From: Nitrosospira sp.
GTDB lineage: Bacteria > Pseudomonadota > Gammaproteobacteria > Burkholderiales > Nitrosomonadaceae
Assembly (NCBI GenBank): GCA_013821425.1
Contig: JACDGV010000010.1
Location: 1 to 64,000, forward strand
Length of the DNA stretch: 64,000 nt
Direction of reading: 5' to 3'
The position numbers and the translations under genes were made by a program. Position 1 is the stretch's first letter, and each line of letters begins with the position of its first letter. The notes beneath the pieces are model-generated. The model saw nothing but the letters and a program-made list of their open reading frames with translations, made no database searches and was not told the DNA's origin. Below are positions 28,265 to 38,412 of this stretch, in pieces.

Positions 28265-29086
28265 ATGGCTGATCTTTATGCCGTTATCGGCAACCCTGTT
28301 GTCCATAGCAAGTCGCCTCTGATTCATCTGGAGTTTTCCCGGCAAACCGGTCAGGATATCGGTTACGAAGCCCTGCCCGCCCCCGAGGATGCGTTCACTG
28401 CGGCAGTAGCCGGTTTCAGGCAGCGGGGCGGCAAAGGCATGAATGTGACCGTTCCATTCAAGCTCGAAGCCTGCAAAATTTCCAGCCACCTGACTGAGCG
28501 AGCGAGTGCCGCACAGGCGGTTAACACTCTCTCATTCAATACCAGGGAAATCTTTGGTGATAATACTGACGGCGTAGGACTGGTGCGCGACATTACAGTT
28601 AATAGGGAATTTTCGCTTGGGGCCAAACGGATTTTGCTGATGGGCGCGGGAGGCGCGGCACGAGGCGTGTTGTTGCCGCTACTGGAACGCGAGCCTCGCG
28701 TGCTGACGATCGCTAATCGCACCAGACAAAAGGCGGCCGAGTTGCAGCAGCAATTCTCACGCTATGGAAATATAGTATCCGGGGATTACGCTGATCTCAA
28801 GGGTGAAGAATTCGATCTCATCATCAACGCCACCTCTGCAAGCCTGAAGGGGGAGTTGCCGACACTCCCGCCCGGTATCTTCGCCGCACGGTCCATGGCT
28901 TATGACATGATGTATGGGAATGAATATAACCTTTTTCTGCAACACGCCGAGCGGCAGGGCGCCATGCGCCTTGCGAACGGCACCGGCATGCTGGTAGAGC
29001 AAGCGGCGGAATCATTTTTCGTCTGGCGCGGGATCAGACCAAAAACAGCCCCGGTCATTGAAATGCTCAGGAAAATTGGGGGGTAA
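28265..29086 (+). CDS. aroE: Shikimate dehydrogenase
   Basis: YAVIGNPVVHSKSPLIH, GMNVTVPFKLEA, NTLSF, LLMGAGGAARGVLLPLL motifs. Confidence 0.95.
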   Translation: MADLYAVIGNPVVHSKSPLIHLEFSRQTGQDIGYEALPAPEDAFTAAVAGFRQRGGKGMNVTVPFKLEACKISSHLTERASAAQAVNTLSFNTREIFGDNTDGVGLVRDITVNREFSLGAKRILLMGAGGAARGVLLPLLEREPRVLTIANRTRQKAAELQQQFSRYGNIVSGDYADLKGEEFDLIINATSASLKGELPTLPPGIFAARSMAYDMMYGNEYNLFLQHAERQGAMRLANGTGMLVEQAAESFFVWRGIRPKTAPVIEMLRKIGG

Positions 29087-29164
29087 GATACGTTCAGCAA
29101 GATTTGCCTGTGACGTGCGTTGCCGACACCGCCGGGCCCCCGGGATTGCTTGAGTGGAAGTGAA

Positions 29165-29857
29165 ATGTTCTTCTATCGCTGGCTCTTACGCCTTCTTTTA
29201 CTTCTTGTTGGCACCGCATTCGGCTACCAGTTGTGGATTTTTGGCCATGTGGTTCACTGGAACTCCCACAACCCTTCCAGCAGCTCTGTCATGCGGGGCC
29301 GATTGGAATTATTGCAGCGGGAAAATCCCCAAGCGACTCTGCGCGCGGAATGGACGCCTTACGAGCGAATTTCGCCTCAACTTAAGCGGGCGGTTATTGC
29401 TGCCGAGGACGGTAAATTCGCGAAGCATTGGGGGTTTGATTTTCAGGCTATTCAGAAGGCCTACCAAAAGAACCTGGAAAACGGCAGATCAGTTGCCGGC
29501 GGTTCAACCATCAGTCAGCAGCTTGCGAAAAACCTGTTTCTTTCGGGCAAAAAAACTCTATGGCGTAAACTCCAGGAAGCCCTCATTACATTAATGCTGG
29601 AAAATGTGATGTCTAAGCGTCGGATCCTGGAAATTTATCTGAATGTGATAGAGTGGGGTGAGGGCGTGTTCGGCGCCGAGGCTGCGGCTCGACACTATTA
29701 TGGCGTTTCCGCTGCTTCTGTCACAGCGGAACAGGCAGCCCGTCTTGCGGCCATGCTTCCCCATCCAAGCTTTTACGATCGCAATGGCGAGACGTCCGGA
29801 CTGTTGAAAAAAGCTCGCACCATCCTCGGTCGAATGCCGTCGGCACAGGTTCCCTGA
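29165..29857 (+). CDS. mtgA: Monofunctional biosynthetic peptidoglycan transglycosylase
   Basis: AVIAAEDGKFAKHWGFDF, GGSTISQQLAKNLFLSGKKTLWRKLQEALI; start set at MFFYRWLLRLLL. Confidence 0.93.
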   Translation: MFFYRWLLRLLLLLVGTAFGYQLWIFGHVVHWNSHNPSSSSVMRGRLELLQRENPQATLRAEWTPYERISPQLKRAVIAAEDGKFAKHWGFDFQAIQKAYQKNLENGRSVAGGSTISQQLAKNLFLSGKKTLWRKLQEALITLMLENVMSKRRILEIYLNVIEWGEGVFGAEAAARHYYGVSAASVTAEQAARLAAMLPHPSFYDRNGETSGLLKKARTILGRMPSAQVP

Positions 29858-29954
29858 GGTTGCCCGATGGCCTCAAGTTTTCGGCCCGAGTGATTACACG
29901 CTTTGAGTTCGGCATCCTCCCTGTCATAATATCCGCCCCAATTTCCCTACAATC

Positions 29955-31430
29955 ATGCAGCCCAATCGCATTTCGGGCGATCTCGTCATGACCAAAGCAA
30001 ACAACCTCAGGGAAACCGAAAACGTGCAAGAGCATTTGCAGCGGGTAGCCCGCCTATTGCACAAGCACAAGCTGGTGGAAGGCCTTGTGCACACGCAGAA
30101 CATGCCGCGCCAGGAACTCGTGGAAGCCCTGGTGCACAAGCAGAATCTGGCAGAGCTGCAAAACCTTCTTGACAAGCTTCACCCCGCCGACGTTGCCTAT
30201 ATTCTTGAGGCCATGCCGCTGGAAGATCGTCTTCTGATCTGGGACCTGGTCAAGGCGGAACGCGATGGCGAGATCCTTCTGGAGGTCTCCGACGCGGTGC
30301 GCGAAACGCTGATCGCGACGATGAACAGTGGTGAGATGCGGGCTGCTGCAGAGCAGCTTGATGCTGATGAGATCGCCGACCTCGCGCCCAATCTTCCGCA
30401 GTATGTCCTCGACGATGTATTTCAGTCGCTCCCGATGGAGGAGCGAGAGAACTTGCGTGCTGCCATGTCTTACGCCGAGGATTCGGTAGGGGCGCTTATG
30501 GATTTCGATGTTGTCACTATCCGCGACGATGTGACGCTGGAAGTGGTGCTGCGCTATCTGCGGCGCCTGGATGAGCTGCCCGATCATACCGATCAACTGT
30601 TCGTAGTTAACCGCGACGGACACTTCAAGGGCGTCCTGCCAGTGAACCGGCTGCTGGTAAGCGACCCGGGAGCTAAGGTGGGCTCGGTAATGGCTGCCGG
30701 AATGGTAATGCTCCAGCCTAATGAAAAGGCACACGAAGCGGCCCAGGCTTTCGAGCGCTACGACCTTGTATCCGCTGCAGTGGTAAATAACGAGGGTAAG
30801 TTGGTGGGACGCGTCACGGTTAATGCAGTGATGGATTTTATTCGCGAGGAATCGGAAAGCGAAGCGCTTAGCCTGGCTGGTCTGCGGCAAGAGGAAGATT
30901 TGTTCGCGCCAGTATGGAAGAGTTTGAAGAACCGCTGGACCTGGCTGGCGATTAATCTGGTAACAGCTTTCATTGCTTCGCGCGTCATTGGCATATTTGA
31001 GGATTCGATCGAAAAACTAGTCGCACTGGCGGCGCTAATGCCGATTATTGCTGGAATCGGCGGTAACTCCGGCAATCAGACTATCACAATGATCGTGCGT
31101 GCCCTTGCCCTAGGGCAGCTAAATACCCGCAGCACCCGCACATTGTTCGCAAAGGAAATCGGGGTAAGTGCCGTGAACGGGCTGGTGTGGGGCAGCGTGG
31201 TAGGACTATTCGCTTTCCTGATTTACGGCAGCGTGCCTCTTAGCCTGGTAATGACGCTGGCAATGATGCTCAATCTGCTTCTGGCGGCGTCGTTGGGTGT
31301 GCTGATACCGCTGACTCTTCACAAGCTTGGGCGCGATCCGGCGGCAGGCTCCAGCGTGATGATTACCGCTGTTACCGATAGTGGCGGTTTTTTTATTTTT
31401 CTCGGGCTCGCGACAATCTTCCTGGTATAG
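29955..31430 (+). CDS. mgtE: Magnesium transporter MgtE
   Basis: MgtE N-domain, CBS domains, GIGGNSGNQTITMIVRALALGQ and C-terminal TM region. Confidence 0.93.
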   Translation: MQPNRISGDLVMTKANNLRETENVQEHLQRVARLLHKHKLVEGLVHTQNMPRQELVEALVHKQNLAELQNLLDKLHPADVAYILEAMPLEDRLLIWDLVKAERDGEILLEVSDAVRETLIATMNSGEMRAAAEQLDADEIADLAPNLPQYVLDDVFQSLPMEERENLRAAMSYAEDSVGALMDFDVVTIRDDVTLEVVLRYLRRLDELPDHTDQLFVVNRDGHFKGVLPVNRLLVSDPGAKVGSVMAAGMVMLQPNEKAHEAAQAFERYDLVSAAVVNNEGKLVGRVTVNAVMDFIREESESEALSLAGLRQEEDLFAPVWKSLKNRWTWLAINLVTAFIASRVIGIFEDSIEKLVALAALMPIIAGIGGNSGNQTITMIVRALALGQLNTRSTRTLFAKEIGVSAVNGLVWGSVVGLFAFLIYGSVPLSLVMTLAMMLNLLLAASLGVLIPLTLHKLGRDPAAGSSVMITAVTDSGGFFIFLGLATIFLV

Positions 31431-31518
31431 CGGAGCGGAATATTCCTTGAGCGCGATAGCGGAACCAGCCGATAAATCGACACAGGTAAGTCAGGCAACC
31501 GAGGTCTCAGCTATTCAC

Positions 31519-32775
31519 CTAGGGCAGGATTTTCTCGCCGGCCATCAGTTGATCCATGGATTCGCGTTCACGGATCAGATGAGCGCGGTCTCCGTCGACC
31601 ATCACCTCCGCGGCTCTTGGGCGGGAATTATAATTCGAGCTCATGCTCATGCCATATGCGCCAGCCGACATGACCGCCAGCAGATCCCCCGGCAACAGCG
31701 CTAGCTCGCGGTCATGCCCCAGGAAGTCGCCCGTCTCGCAAACCGGACCGACCACTTGATAAGTTTTCACGTCAGCCTGCGTTCCGGGTGCAACCGGAAG
31801 GATTTCATGGTAAGCGTTATAAAGCGCCGGACGCATCAAATCATTCATGGCGGCATCAACGATGGCGAAATTGCGATGAGTCGCGTGTTTGAGATACTCA
31901 ACCCGGGTCAGCAGTATACCGGCATTTCCCACCAGCACGCGACCCGGCTCGACGAGAATGCGCTGCTTGCGCTGAACCATACCGCCACACAATGCGGCTA
32001 TATAAGCCCGGGCCGGGGGAGGTTTTTCGCTCGAATACCGGATTCCCAGTCCGCCCCCCAGATCCAGATGATGGATTTTTAAACCCCGAGCTTCGAGACG
32101 ATCGAGCAATCCCAGCATCTTCTCGCGTGTTTCGACGAAGGGATCGAGTTCCGTCAGCTGCGAGCCGATGTGGCAATCCAGCCCGGTAACGCGCACGTTG
32201 GCTAATTTTTGCGCAGAGGCATAAAGGGATTCCGCTTCCTCGAAGGGTATCCCAAATTTGTTTTCCTTGAGTCCCGTAGAAATATAAGGATGAGTTCGGG
32301 CGTCGACGTCAGGGTTGACCCTAAAGCTGACCGGCGCGATTTGATTCATGCTGCGCGCCACCTGATCCAGAATTTCCAGCTCCGCTTCCGATTCCACGTT
32401 GAAGCAAAGTATTCCTGCCTCTAGCGCCACGCGCATCTCGTCTGGCTGCTTGCCAACGCCGGAAAACACAATCTTCCGCGGATCGCCGCCTGCTTCCAGT
32501 ACCCGCCGCAGTTCCCCGCCCGAAACGATGTCGAAGCCACTGCCAAGACGAGCAAATAAATTGAGAATGGCCAGATTGGAGTTGGCTTTCACCGCATAGC
32601 ATACCAGGTGGTCGCGGCCCGCGAACGCGGAGTCGAATTCCGAATATGCGGCCACGAGCGCGTGGCGGGAATAAACGTAGCAAGGTGTGCCAAACTCTCT
32701 TGCAATACGATCGAGCCGGACCGATTCGCCACACAGTACGTTATTGCGATAGTTAAATGAAGGGAACCCGCTCAC
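31519..32775 (-). CDS. lysA: Diaminopimelate decarboxylase
   Basis: CYAVKANSNLAIL, HIGSQLTELDPF, EPGRVLVGNAG, GPVCETGDFLGHDREL motifs. Confidence 0.96.
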   Translation of the reverse strand: MSGFPSFNYRNNVLCGESVRLDRIAREFGTPCYVYSRHALVAAYSEFDSAFAGRDHLVCYAVKANSNLAILNLFARLGSGFDIVSGGELRRVLEAGGDPRKIVFSGVGKQPDEMRVALEAGILCFNVESEAELEILDQVARSMNQIAPVSFRVNPDVDARTHPYISTGLKENKFGIPFEEAESLYASAQKLANVRVTGLDCHIGSQLTELDPFVETREKMLGLLDRLEARGLKIHHLDLGGGLGIRYSSEKPPPARAYIAALCGGMVQRKQRILVEPGRVLVGNAGILLTRVEYLKHATHRNFAIVDAAMNDLMRPALYNAYHEILPVAPGTQADVKTYQVVGPVCETGDFLGHDRELALLPGDLLAVMSAGAYGMSMSSNYNSRPRAAEVMVDGDRAHLIRERESMDQLMAGEKILP

Positions 32776-32900
32776 CTCTGCTTCTCTTCATCCTGTGCCT
32801 GCTGCGGTTGTGGTATCTTCTCGGGGAGATAGAGTGGAGCCTTCAGGCCGCAGGCGTTAAGCAGCAAGATGATCAGGGCGGTGATGCAGGATGTTCGCAT
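32772..32900 (-). CDS. lptM: LptM/YifL-type small lipoprotein
   Basis: 42-codon ORF not in the supplied track: MRTSCITALIILLLNACGLKAPLYLPEKIPQPQQAQDEEKQR; lipobox LNAC followed by GLKAPLYLP; directly upstream of lysA. Confidence 0.85.
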   Translation of the reverse strand: MRTSCITALIILLLNACGLKAPLYLPEKIPQPQQAQDEEKQR

Positions 32901-33028
32901 GAGTTGTCGCAGGACCGAAAATATAAAATACTACCATACGGCCAGAACCGCCAAGAATCCTTCTTGCCCGGCCCGGGTTGTTCTGGCCCCTGTATCCATC
33001 AATAAATATAAATCACGCACGATGCGCA

Positions 33029-33784
33029 TCACCCTGACCCTCTCAATTTCTTTCTTGCCTCTTTACAATTCGGGTACACGCGCTCTACTGTTTGCCAGAA
33101 CGCCATGGAGTGGTTCATTTCGATAAGGTGGGCTAATTCGTGAGCAACAACGTAGTCGACCAGATCCAGTGGTTTCTGGATCAGCCGCCAGTTGAGACGA
33201 ACAACACCACGGGCGTGGCAACTCCCCCAGAGAGTTCTGGCGCGGGATAGTTTCAGTTGCGGCAGCGCAATGCCGAGCTTTTGTGAATACAGCGCCATGC
33301 GCTCTCTGAAACACGACATTGCGCGGTCACAATACCATTCCATCACAACGCATTCGATTTGTTGGGCAGTCAACCGGGATGGCAGGGGCAGTTTCAGTTG
33401 TGTTTCCAGCGCGGAGTCAGCATTTGTTCGACGCATTCGCACAGCACCATTCGCTGTGATAGTTACCTGCCACGGTTCCCCCAGCAATGGAAAAATGGCT
33501 CCTTCCTCCCATTTCGGCCCGCATGGCTTTCGGTGGTGCCAGCTGTTCAGTTTCTTAACGATCCAGTCGGCTTTGGTTTGCAAAACGGATTCCACCCACC
33601 GTACTGATTCCCTGGATGGAATGCGAACACTCAATCCGCTATGGTCTACTTTCATGCCGATAGTCGTTCTCGGGCATCGAATAAGGGTGTAGGCCACGTC
33701 TTGGCCGTTCAGGGAGATACGCCGTAGCTCCCCAGCCGGGGGCCTGCTTTCCTCCCCCATGCTAAACATGGTTTTCGTGCCCAT
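33029..33784 (-). CDS. YgjP/SprT-like M48-type metallopeptidase
   Basis: VVAHELAHLIEMNHSMAFWQTVERVYPN; start set at MGTKTMFSMG (upstream extension overlaps plsC). Confidence 0.9.
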   Translation of the reverse strand: MGTKTMFSMGEESRPPAGELRRISLNGQDVAYTLIRCPRTTIGMKVDHSGLSVRIPSRESVRWVESVLQTKADWIVKKLNSWHHRKPCGPKWEEGAIFPLLGEPWQVTITANGAVRMRRTNADSALETQLKLPLPSRLTAQQIECVVMEWYCDRAMSCFRERMALYSQKLGIALPQLKLSRARTLWGSCHARGVVRLNWRLIQKPLDLVDYVVAHELAHLIEMNHSMAFWQTVERVYPNCKEARKKLRGSG

Positions 33785-33800
33785 AAAATTTATTTCCCAT

Positions 33801-34535
33801 CTATGAACGCAGTGGAGCCGGTCCGCTGATACGCGCCATTTCCGCCTCGATCCAGGACTCAACCCGCGCATTGAGGTCGCCCAATTCCATTCCTTCCGGA
33901 TCGATGGGGGGGCCGATACTTACTGTAACTGTGCCGGGTAGTTTCACAAAATTCCTAACCCAGAACTCTCCCGCGTTATGTGCCACGGGTATCACCGGTG
34001 CGCCGGTGTGCGTCGCGAGCCACGCGCCGCCAACACCGTATCTGCCCTTTTTTCCGGGTGGGATGCGTGTGCCCTCCGGAAAGATTACGATCCAAAACCC
34101 TTGCTTAAGCCTATCTTTTCCCTGTTCAACGATCTGCTTCAAGGCCGCTTTCCTTGAACTCCGATCAATGGCAATCGGACTGGTCATGGCGAGGCCCCAG
34201 CCAAAAAAGGGAATACGCAATAGTTCTTTTTTTAGTACCCATACTTGAGGCGGAAAAATCTGCTGGAACGCAAGCGTTTCCCATCCCGATTGATGTTTCG
34301 ACAGCACGATACCGGGAACCGGGGGAATACGTTCCACGCCCAGCACGCGATACCGGATGCCGCAAATAACGCGAAGCAGAAACAACATCAGATGCGCCCA
34401 GCCGGAAGTGATCCGATAGCGGGTGAGCGGCGGGAGCGGAAAAGACGCCAATATGACGAAAAAATACAATGGCGTAATGATAATCTGCAACATGCCATAT
34501 AGTATCGAGCGCAGTATCGCCAGTTTTGAATTCAC
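33801..34535 (-). CDS. plsC: 1-acyl-sn-glycerol-3-phosphate acyltransferase
   Basis: LSKHQSGWETLA (variant HX4D-like block), FPEGTRIPPGKKGRYGVGGAWLA. Confidence 0.88.
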   Translation of the reverse strand: MNSKLAILRSILYGMLQIIITPLYFFVILASFPLPPLTRYRITSGWAHLMLFLLRVICGIRYRVLGVERIPPVPGIVLSKHQSGWETLAFQQIFPPQVWVLKKELLRIPFFGWGLAMTSPIAIDRSSRKAALKQIVEQGKDRLKQGFWIVIFPEGTRIPPGKKGRYGVGGAWLATHTGAPVIPVAHNAGEFWVRNFVKLPGTVTVSIGPPIDPEGMELGDLNARVESWIEAEMARISGPAPLRS

Positions 34536-35065
34536 TGGGCCAGTGCATCAACGGCGGCGGCGAGATTCGCAAATATCTTCGTATTTTCCGGCAACCCGCC
34601 CTCCGCTTTGGTCTTTTTGCCCTTGCCCGTAAGCACCAGGATAGGGATTGCCCCCGCAGCGACCGCAGCTTGCAAATCCCGCAACGAATCGCCGATTGCC
34701 GGCACTCCGCTTAACCCGAGACCGAACCGCTCCGAAATCTCCCGGAACATTCCCGCCGCGGGCTTACGGCAAGTGCAATGGTCCGAGTTGGCGTGGGGGC
34801 AGAAAAAGATGGCGTCAATGCGTCCCCCAGCCTGACCAGTCGCCTTGCACATCTTGTCGTTGATGGCGTTGAGCGCCACCGTATCCAGCAAGCCCCGGCG
34901 GATGCCGGATTGATTCATTGCAACGACCACGCGGTAACCCGCCTGGCTCAGGTGCGCGATGGCTTCCAGGCTGCCAGGAATAGGCTTCCATTCGTCCGGC
35001 GTTTTGATAAAGACAGGACTATCGTAGTTGATTACACCGTCGCGATCGAGAACGACCAGTTTCAA
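34532..35065 (-). CDS. gmhB: D-glycero-beta-D-manno-heptose 1,7-bisphosphate 7-phosphatase
   Basis: VVLDRDGVINYDSPVFIKTPDEWKPIPGSLEAIAHL, CPHANSDHCTCRKPAAGM. Confidence 0.93.
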   Translation of the reverse strand: MKLVVLDRDGVINYDSPVFIKTPDEWKPIPGSLEAIAHLSQAGYRVVVAMNQSGIRRGLLDTVALNAINDKMCKATGQAGGRIDAIFFCPHANSDHCTCRKPAAGMFREISERFGLGLSGVPAIGDSLRDLQAAVAAGAIPILVLTGKGKKTKAEGGLPENTKIFANLAAAVDALAQ

Positions 35066-35066
35066 T

Positions 35067-37301
35067 TTAAACTGCCAACCTGGAAATGTCCGCTACACGG
35101 TTCATCGCTTGCTGCAATTGGGCCAGCAAGGCGAGGCGGTTGTGACGCAGCGCTTCATCCTCGGTGTTGACCATGACACTATCGAAAAAATCGTCCACGG
35201 GCCGCTTGAGCGCAGCCAGTATTTGCAGCGACCTGTTGTAATCCCCTGCTGAGAACGCGTTCTCGGCCTGGGGGGCGACCTGGCTCAACGCGAGATGCAG
35301 TGCTTGTTCAGCAGGCGCTTGCAACAGGGCCGGATTCACCTCGATTTTTATATCGATATCCGCTTTTTTGAGGATATTCCCCACACGTTTGTTGGTTGCG
35401 GCGAGACTTTCCGCGTCTGGAAGTGCGGCGAAAGCATGCACTGCGCAAAGACGTTCTTTGATATCGCTCAAATTCGAGGGCCGCAAGGCCAGCACTGCCT
35501 CGATTTCCTGCGGGGAGAAGATCCCCTCGGGCGCCGATATAGTAATATAAGGACGTTTTCGCGATTCGATCGCTTGCTCATCCAGGGACTCCATACTGAA
35601 ATAGTGACGCAGCCGTTCGTAAATAAACCCGTTGAGACTATCGGGCACTTGTTTGAACATACCTCCGAAAGTATCAGCGGTTTGTTCAAGTAAAATGTCC
35701 AGAGACAGCGGTACCTTTTTTTCAACCAGTATCCGGATCACCCCCAAGGCATGCCGCCGTAATGCGAAAGGGTCCTTGTCTCCAGTGGGCACTTGCCCGA
35801 TACCAAACATCCCGACCAGGGTTTCCAGCTTGTCCGCCAGTGCCACACAAACGCCGACCGTGTTACGCGGCAATTCATCACCGGCGAATCGTGGCTTGTA
35901 ATGGTCCTCAATCGCATCGGCGACGTCATCCGCCAATCCGTCGTGTTTTGCGTAGTACCGCCCCATGGCGCCTTGCAACTCGGGAAATTCCCCTACCATA
36001 TCGGTGAGCAAGTCTGCTTTGGAGAGCATCGCGGCTTCGCCCGCCTGTGCCGCAAGTGCGGGGCCGCCCAGTCGCAAGCCAATCGCCTGAGCAATGGCCC
36101 ATATCCGTTCCACGCGCTCCGCCTGCGTCCCCAGCCTGTGATGATAAACGACTCCACGCAAGCCTTCGACGCGGGAAGCCAGGGTCTTCTTCCGGTCCTG
36201 ATCGAAGAAGAATTTCGCATCCGACAGACGCGACCGCAGCACGCGCTCGTTGCCGGTCACTATTCCGGCAGCATTAGCCGGGCGAATGTTCGAAACGATC
36301 AGAAATTTATGAGAGAGATTTCCATTTTTATCCGAGAGAGGGAAATATTTCTGATTCATTTTCATGGTGAGAACAAGGCATTCCCGCGGCACTTCCAAAA
36401 ATTCGCGTTCAAATTCACCGGTTAGCACATTGGGGCGTTCGACTAGCGCGGTCACCTCATCCAGCAGGACTTCATCTTTAATTATATTCAAGCCTTCTCT
36501 GGCAGTGGCCGCTTCAAGCTGCCGGATAATTTCATTTCGACGCCTTTCAAAGCTGGCGATAACGGCCCCTTCGCTTTCAAGCTGTTGTTCATAACTGTCG
36601 GCGTCCCTTAGTTCTATCGTCTTGCTGTTTGCTTCAAAGCGATGTCCTTTTGTCGTGTTTCCCGCGATCAGTCCCAGTACTTCGATTGCGGCGACAATTT
36701 CGGTACCATGCAGCGCTACCAGTCCGTGTGCGGGACGCACGAAACTAACGCTGCTCCAGCCATCCGCGAGTTGATATGTCATCGCTTTGCCAATTGGCAG
36801 TTTCTGGATCGAATCCTGAAGTGCCTGCAGCAAATTTACGGAAAGCGGGAGCCCTTCAGCAACATCCGCGTAAAAAAGATAGTCCAGTTTGCCGTCATTT
36901 TCACGGAGAATCTTCACCTCCCAGACGGATGCGGGGGCGTGCGCGAGGTATCCCAGACCCAGGGCGTCACATTTTTTCAGTAAGGAGGGAGTAGGAGAGC
37001 CATCGGCATTCAGGCCGACCGATACCGGCATGAGCCTTATTTTGCGGGGCTTCTGCACCGCTATTTCCCGGACGTTCGTGACATGCGCTGCAAGCCGCCT
37101 GGGTGAGGCAAATGTCGTGAGCTGTGCATCACCGCCCAGATGGTGAAGTTTTTGCAGCCCCTCGAACAGGAGTGTTCCAAAGGACTGGCCCAGCTGCTTC
37201 AGCGACTTTGGAGGCAACTCCTCGACAAGCAGCTCGACAAGCAGGCTTTTATTTTTGCTCGCGCTGCTCAAGTGACGCTCTCCACCGCCTGCTCTACCCA
37301 A
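35067..37301 (-). CDS. glyS: Glycine--tRNA ligase beta subunit
   Basis: [44 protein letters not shown]; real start probably near 37270 adjoining glyQ. Confidence 0.95.
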   Translation of the reverse strand: MGRAGGGERHLSSASKNKSLLVELLVEELPPKSLKQLGQSFGTLLFEGLQKLHHLGGDAQLTTFASPRRLAAHVTNVREIAVQKPRKIRLMPVSVGLNADGSPTPSLLKKCDALGLGYLAHAPASVWEVKILRENDGKLDYLFYADVAEGLPLSVNLLQALQDSIQKLPIGKAMTYQLADGWSSVSFVRPAHGLVALHGTEIVAAIEVLGLIAGNTTKGHRFEANSKTIELRDADSYEQQLESEGAVIASFERRRNEIIRQLEAATAREGLNIIKDEVLLDEVTALVERPNVLTGEFEREFLEVPRECLVLTMKMNQKYFPLSDKNGNLSHKFLIVSNIRPANAAGIVTGNERVLRSRLSDAKFFFDQDRKKTLASRVEGLRGVVYHHRLGTQAERVERIWAIAQAIGLRLGGPALAAQAGEAAMLSKADLLTDMVGEFPELQGAMGRYYAKHDGLADDVADAIEDHYKPRFAGDELPRNTVGVCVALADKLETLVGMFGIGQVPTGDKDPFALRRHALGVIRILVEKKVPLSLDILLEQTADTFGGMFKQVPDSLNGFIYERLRHYFSMESLDEQAIESRKRPYITISAPEGIFSPQEIEAVLALRPSNLSDIKERLCAVHAFAALPDAESLAATNKRVGNILKKADIDIKIEVNPALLQAPAEQALHLALSQVAPQAENAFSAGDYNRSLQILAALKRPVDDFFDSVMVNTEDEALRHNRLALLAQLQQAMNRVADISRLAV

Positions 37302-38173
37302 CCGGAAGGCGCCATAGGGAAACCCAGACGTTTGCGGCTCTCGTAATATGCCTGCGCTACGCTTCGGGCCAAATCCCGGATTCGCCCGATGTAGGCCGCG
37401 CGCTCCATGACGGAAATGGCGCCGCGTGCGTCAAGCAGATTGAATGTGTGCGCGGTTTTCAACACCTGTTCATAACCCGGCAACGGCAGTCCTTGCTCCA
37501 CCAGAAACCTTGCTTGCGTTTCGTGGCTCGTAAAGGCCTTCAACAGAAAATCCACATCGCTGTGCTCGAAGTTGTATGCCGATTGCTCGACTTCGTTCTG
37601 ATGGTACACGTCACGGTACAAAAGCCCCTCCGTCCAAACCAGATCGAACACGTTTTCTACGCTTTGCAGGTACATCGCAAGCCGCTCCAGCCCATAGGTG
37701 ATTTCGCCCGTAATGGGCTTGCAATTCATGCCGCCCACTTGCTGAAAATAGGTAAACTGTGTTATTTCCATGCCGTTCAGCCACACTTCCCAGCCCAGGC
37801 CCCAAGCGCCCAACGTCGGGTTTTCCCAGTCATCCTCGACGAAGCGGATATCGTTTTGTTTCAGATCAAGCCCCAAGTCTTCGAGGGAACCAAGGTACAG
37901 TTCCAGGATGTTGGAAGGAGCGGGTTTCAGCACCGCCTGAAACTGATAATAATGCTGCAGGCGGTTCGGATTTTCACCATAACGTCCGTCTTTTGGCCTT
38001 CGGGTCGGTTGCACATATGCCGCCTTCCAGGGCTCGGGACCAAGTGCACGCAGAAACGTTGCAGTGTGCGAAGTGCCTGCGCCCACCTCCATGTCGTAAG
38101 GCTGGAGCAGTGCGCAGCCCTGCTTATGCCAATAGTGCTGCAAGACGAGAATAATTTCCTGGAATGTACGCAT
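37268..38173 (-). CDS. glyQ: Glycine--tRNA ligase alpha subunit
   Basis: [47 protein letters not shown]. Confidence 0.97.
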   Translation of the reverse strand: MRTFQEIILVLQHYWHKQGCALLQPYDMEVGAGTSHTATFLRALGPEPWKAAYVQPTRRPKDGRYGENPNRLQHYYQFQAVLKPAPSNILELYLGSLEDLGLDLKQNDIRFVEDDWENPTLGAWGLGWEVWLNGMEITQFTYFQQVGGMNCKPITGEITYGLERLAMYLQSVENVFDLVWTEGLLYRDVYHQNEVEQSAYNFEHSDVDFLLKAFTSHETQARFLVEQGLPLPGYEQVLKTAHTFNLLDARGAISVMERAAYIGRIRDLARSVAQAYYESRKRLGFPMAPSGWVEQAVESVT

Positions 38174-38412
38174 TAAACGTGGGAGTTCTCATGTAGTTTC
38201 AGTAAATCTTGAAAAGCGCGCCCACCGATGGAAGCGAATTGGGGGTAGGAAAGTAGCGGCGCTGTTTCTCGGCCTGCTGTCAGCCCTGATGAAGCTGCCG
38301 CCAATTGAACACTCTGAACACTCGTTTTGTCATCTTCTTTAGGCATATCCCATAAAGCCGCAACCACCCGGGCTGTGAACTTCTTCACGTTGAGCAACCG
38401 ACGACCGGGATT

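Noticed and set aside
30054-30890. 278-aa minus-strand ORF
   Set aside because: Antisense to mgtE; shadow ORF
37124-38176. 350-aa plus-strand ORF
   Set aside because: Antisense to glyQ/glyS along its whole length; a high-GC shadow ORF
38173-38397. 74-aa minus-strand ORF between glyQ and lnt
   Set aside because: Possible but no domain, signal or recognisable homology; left uncalled
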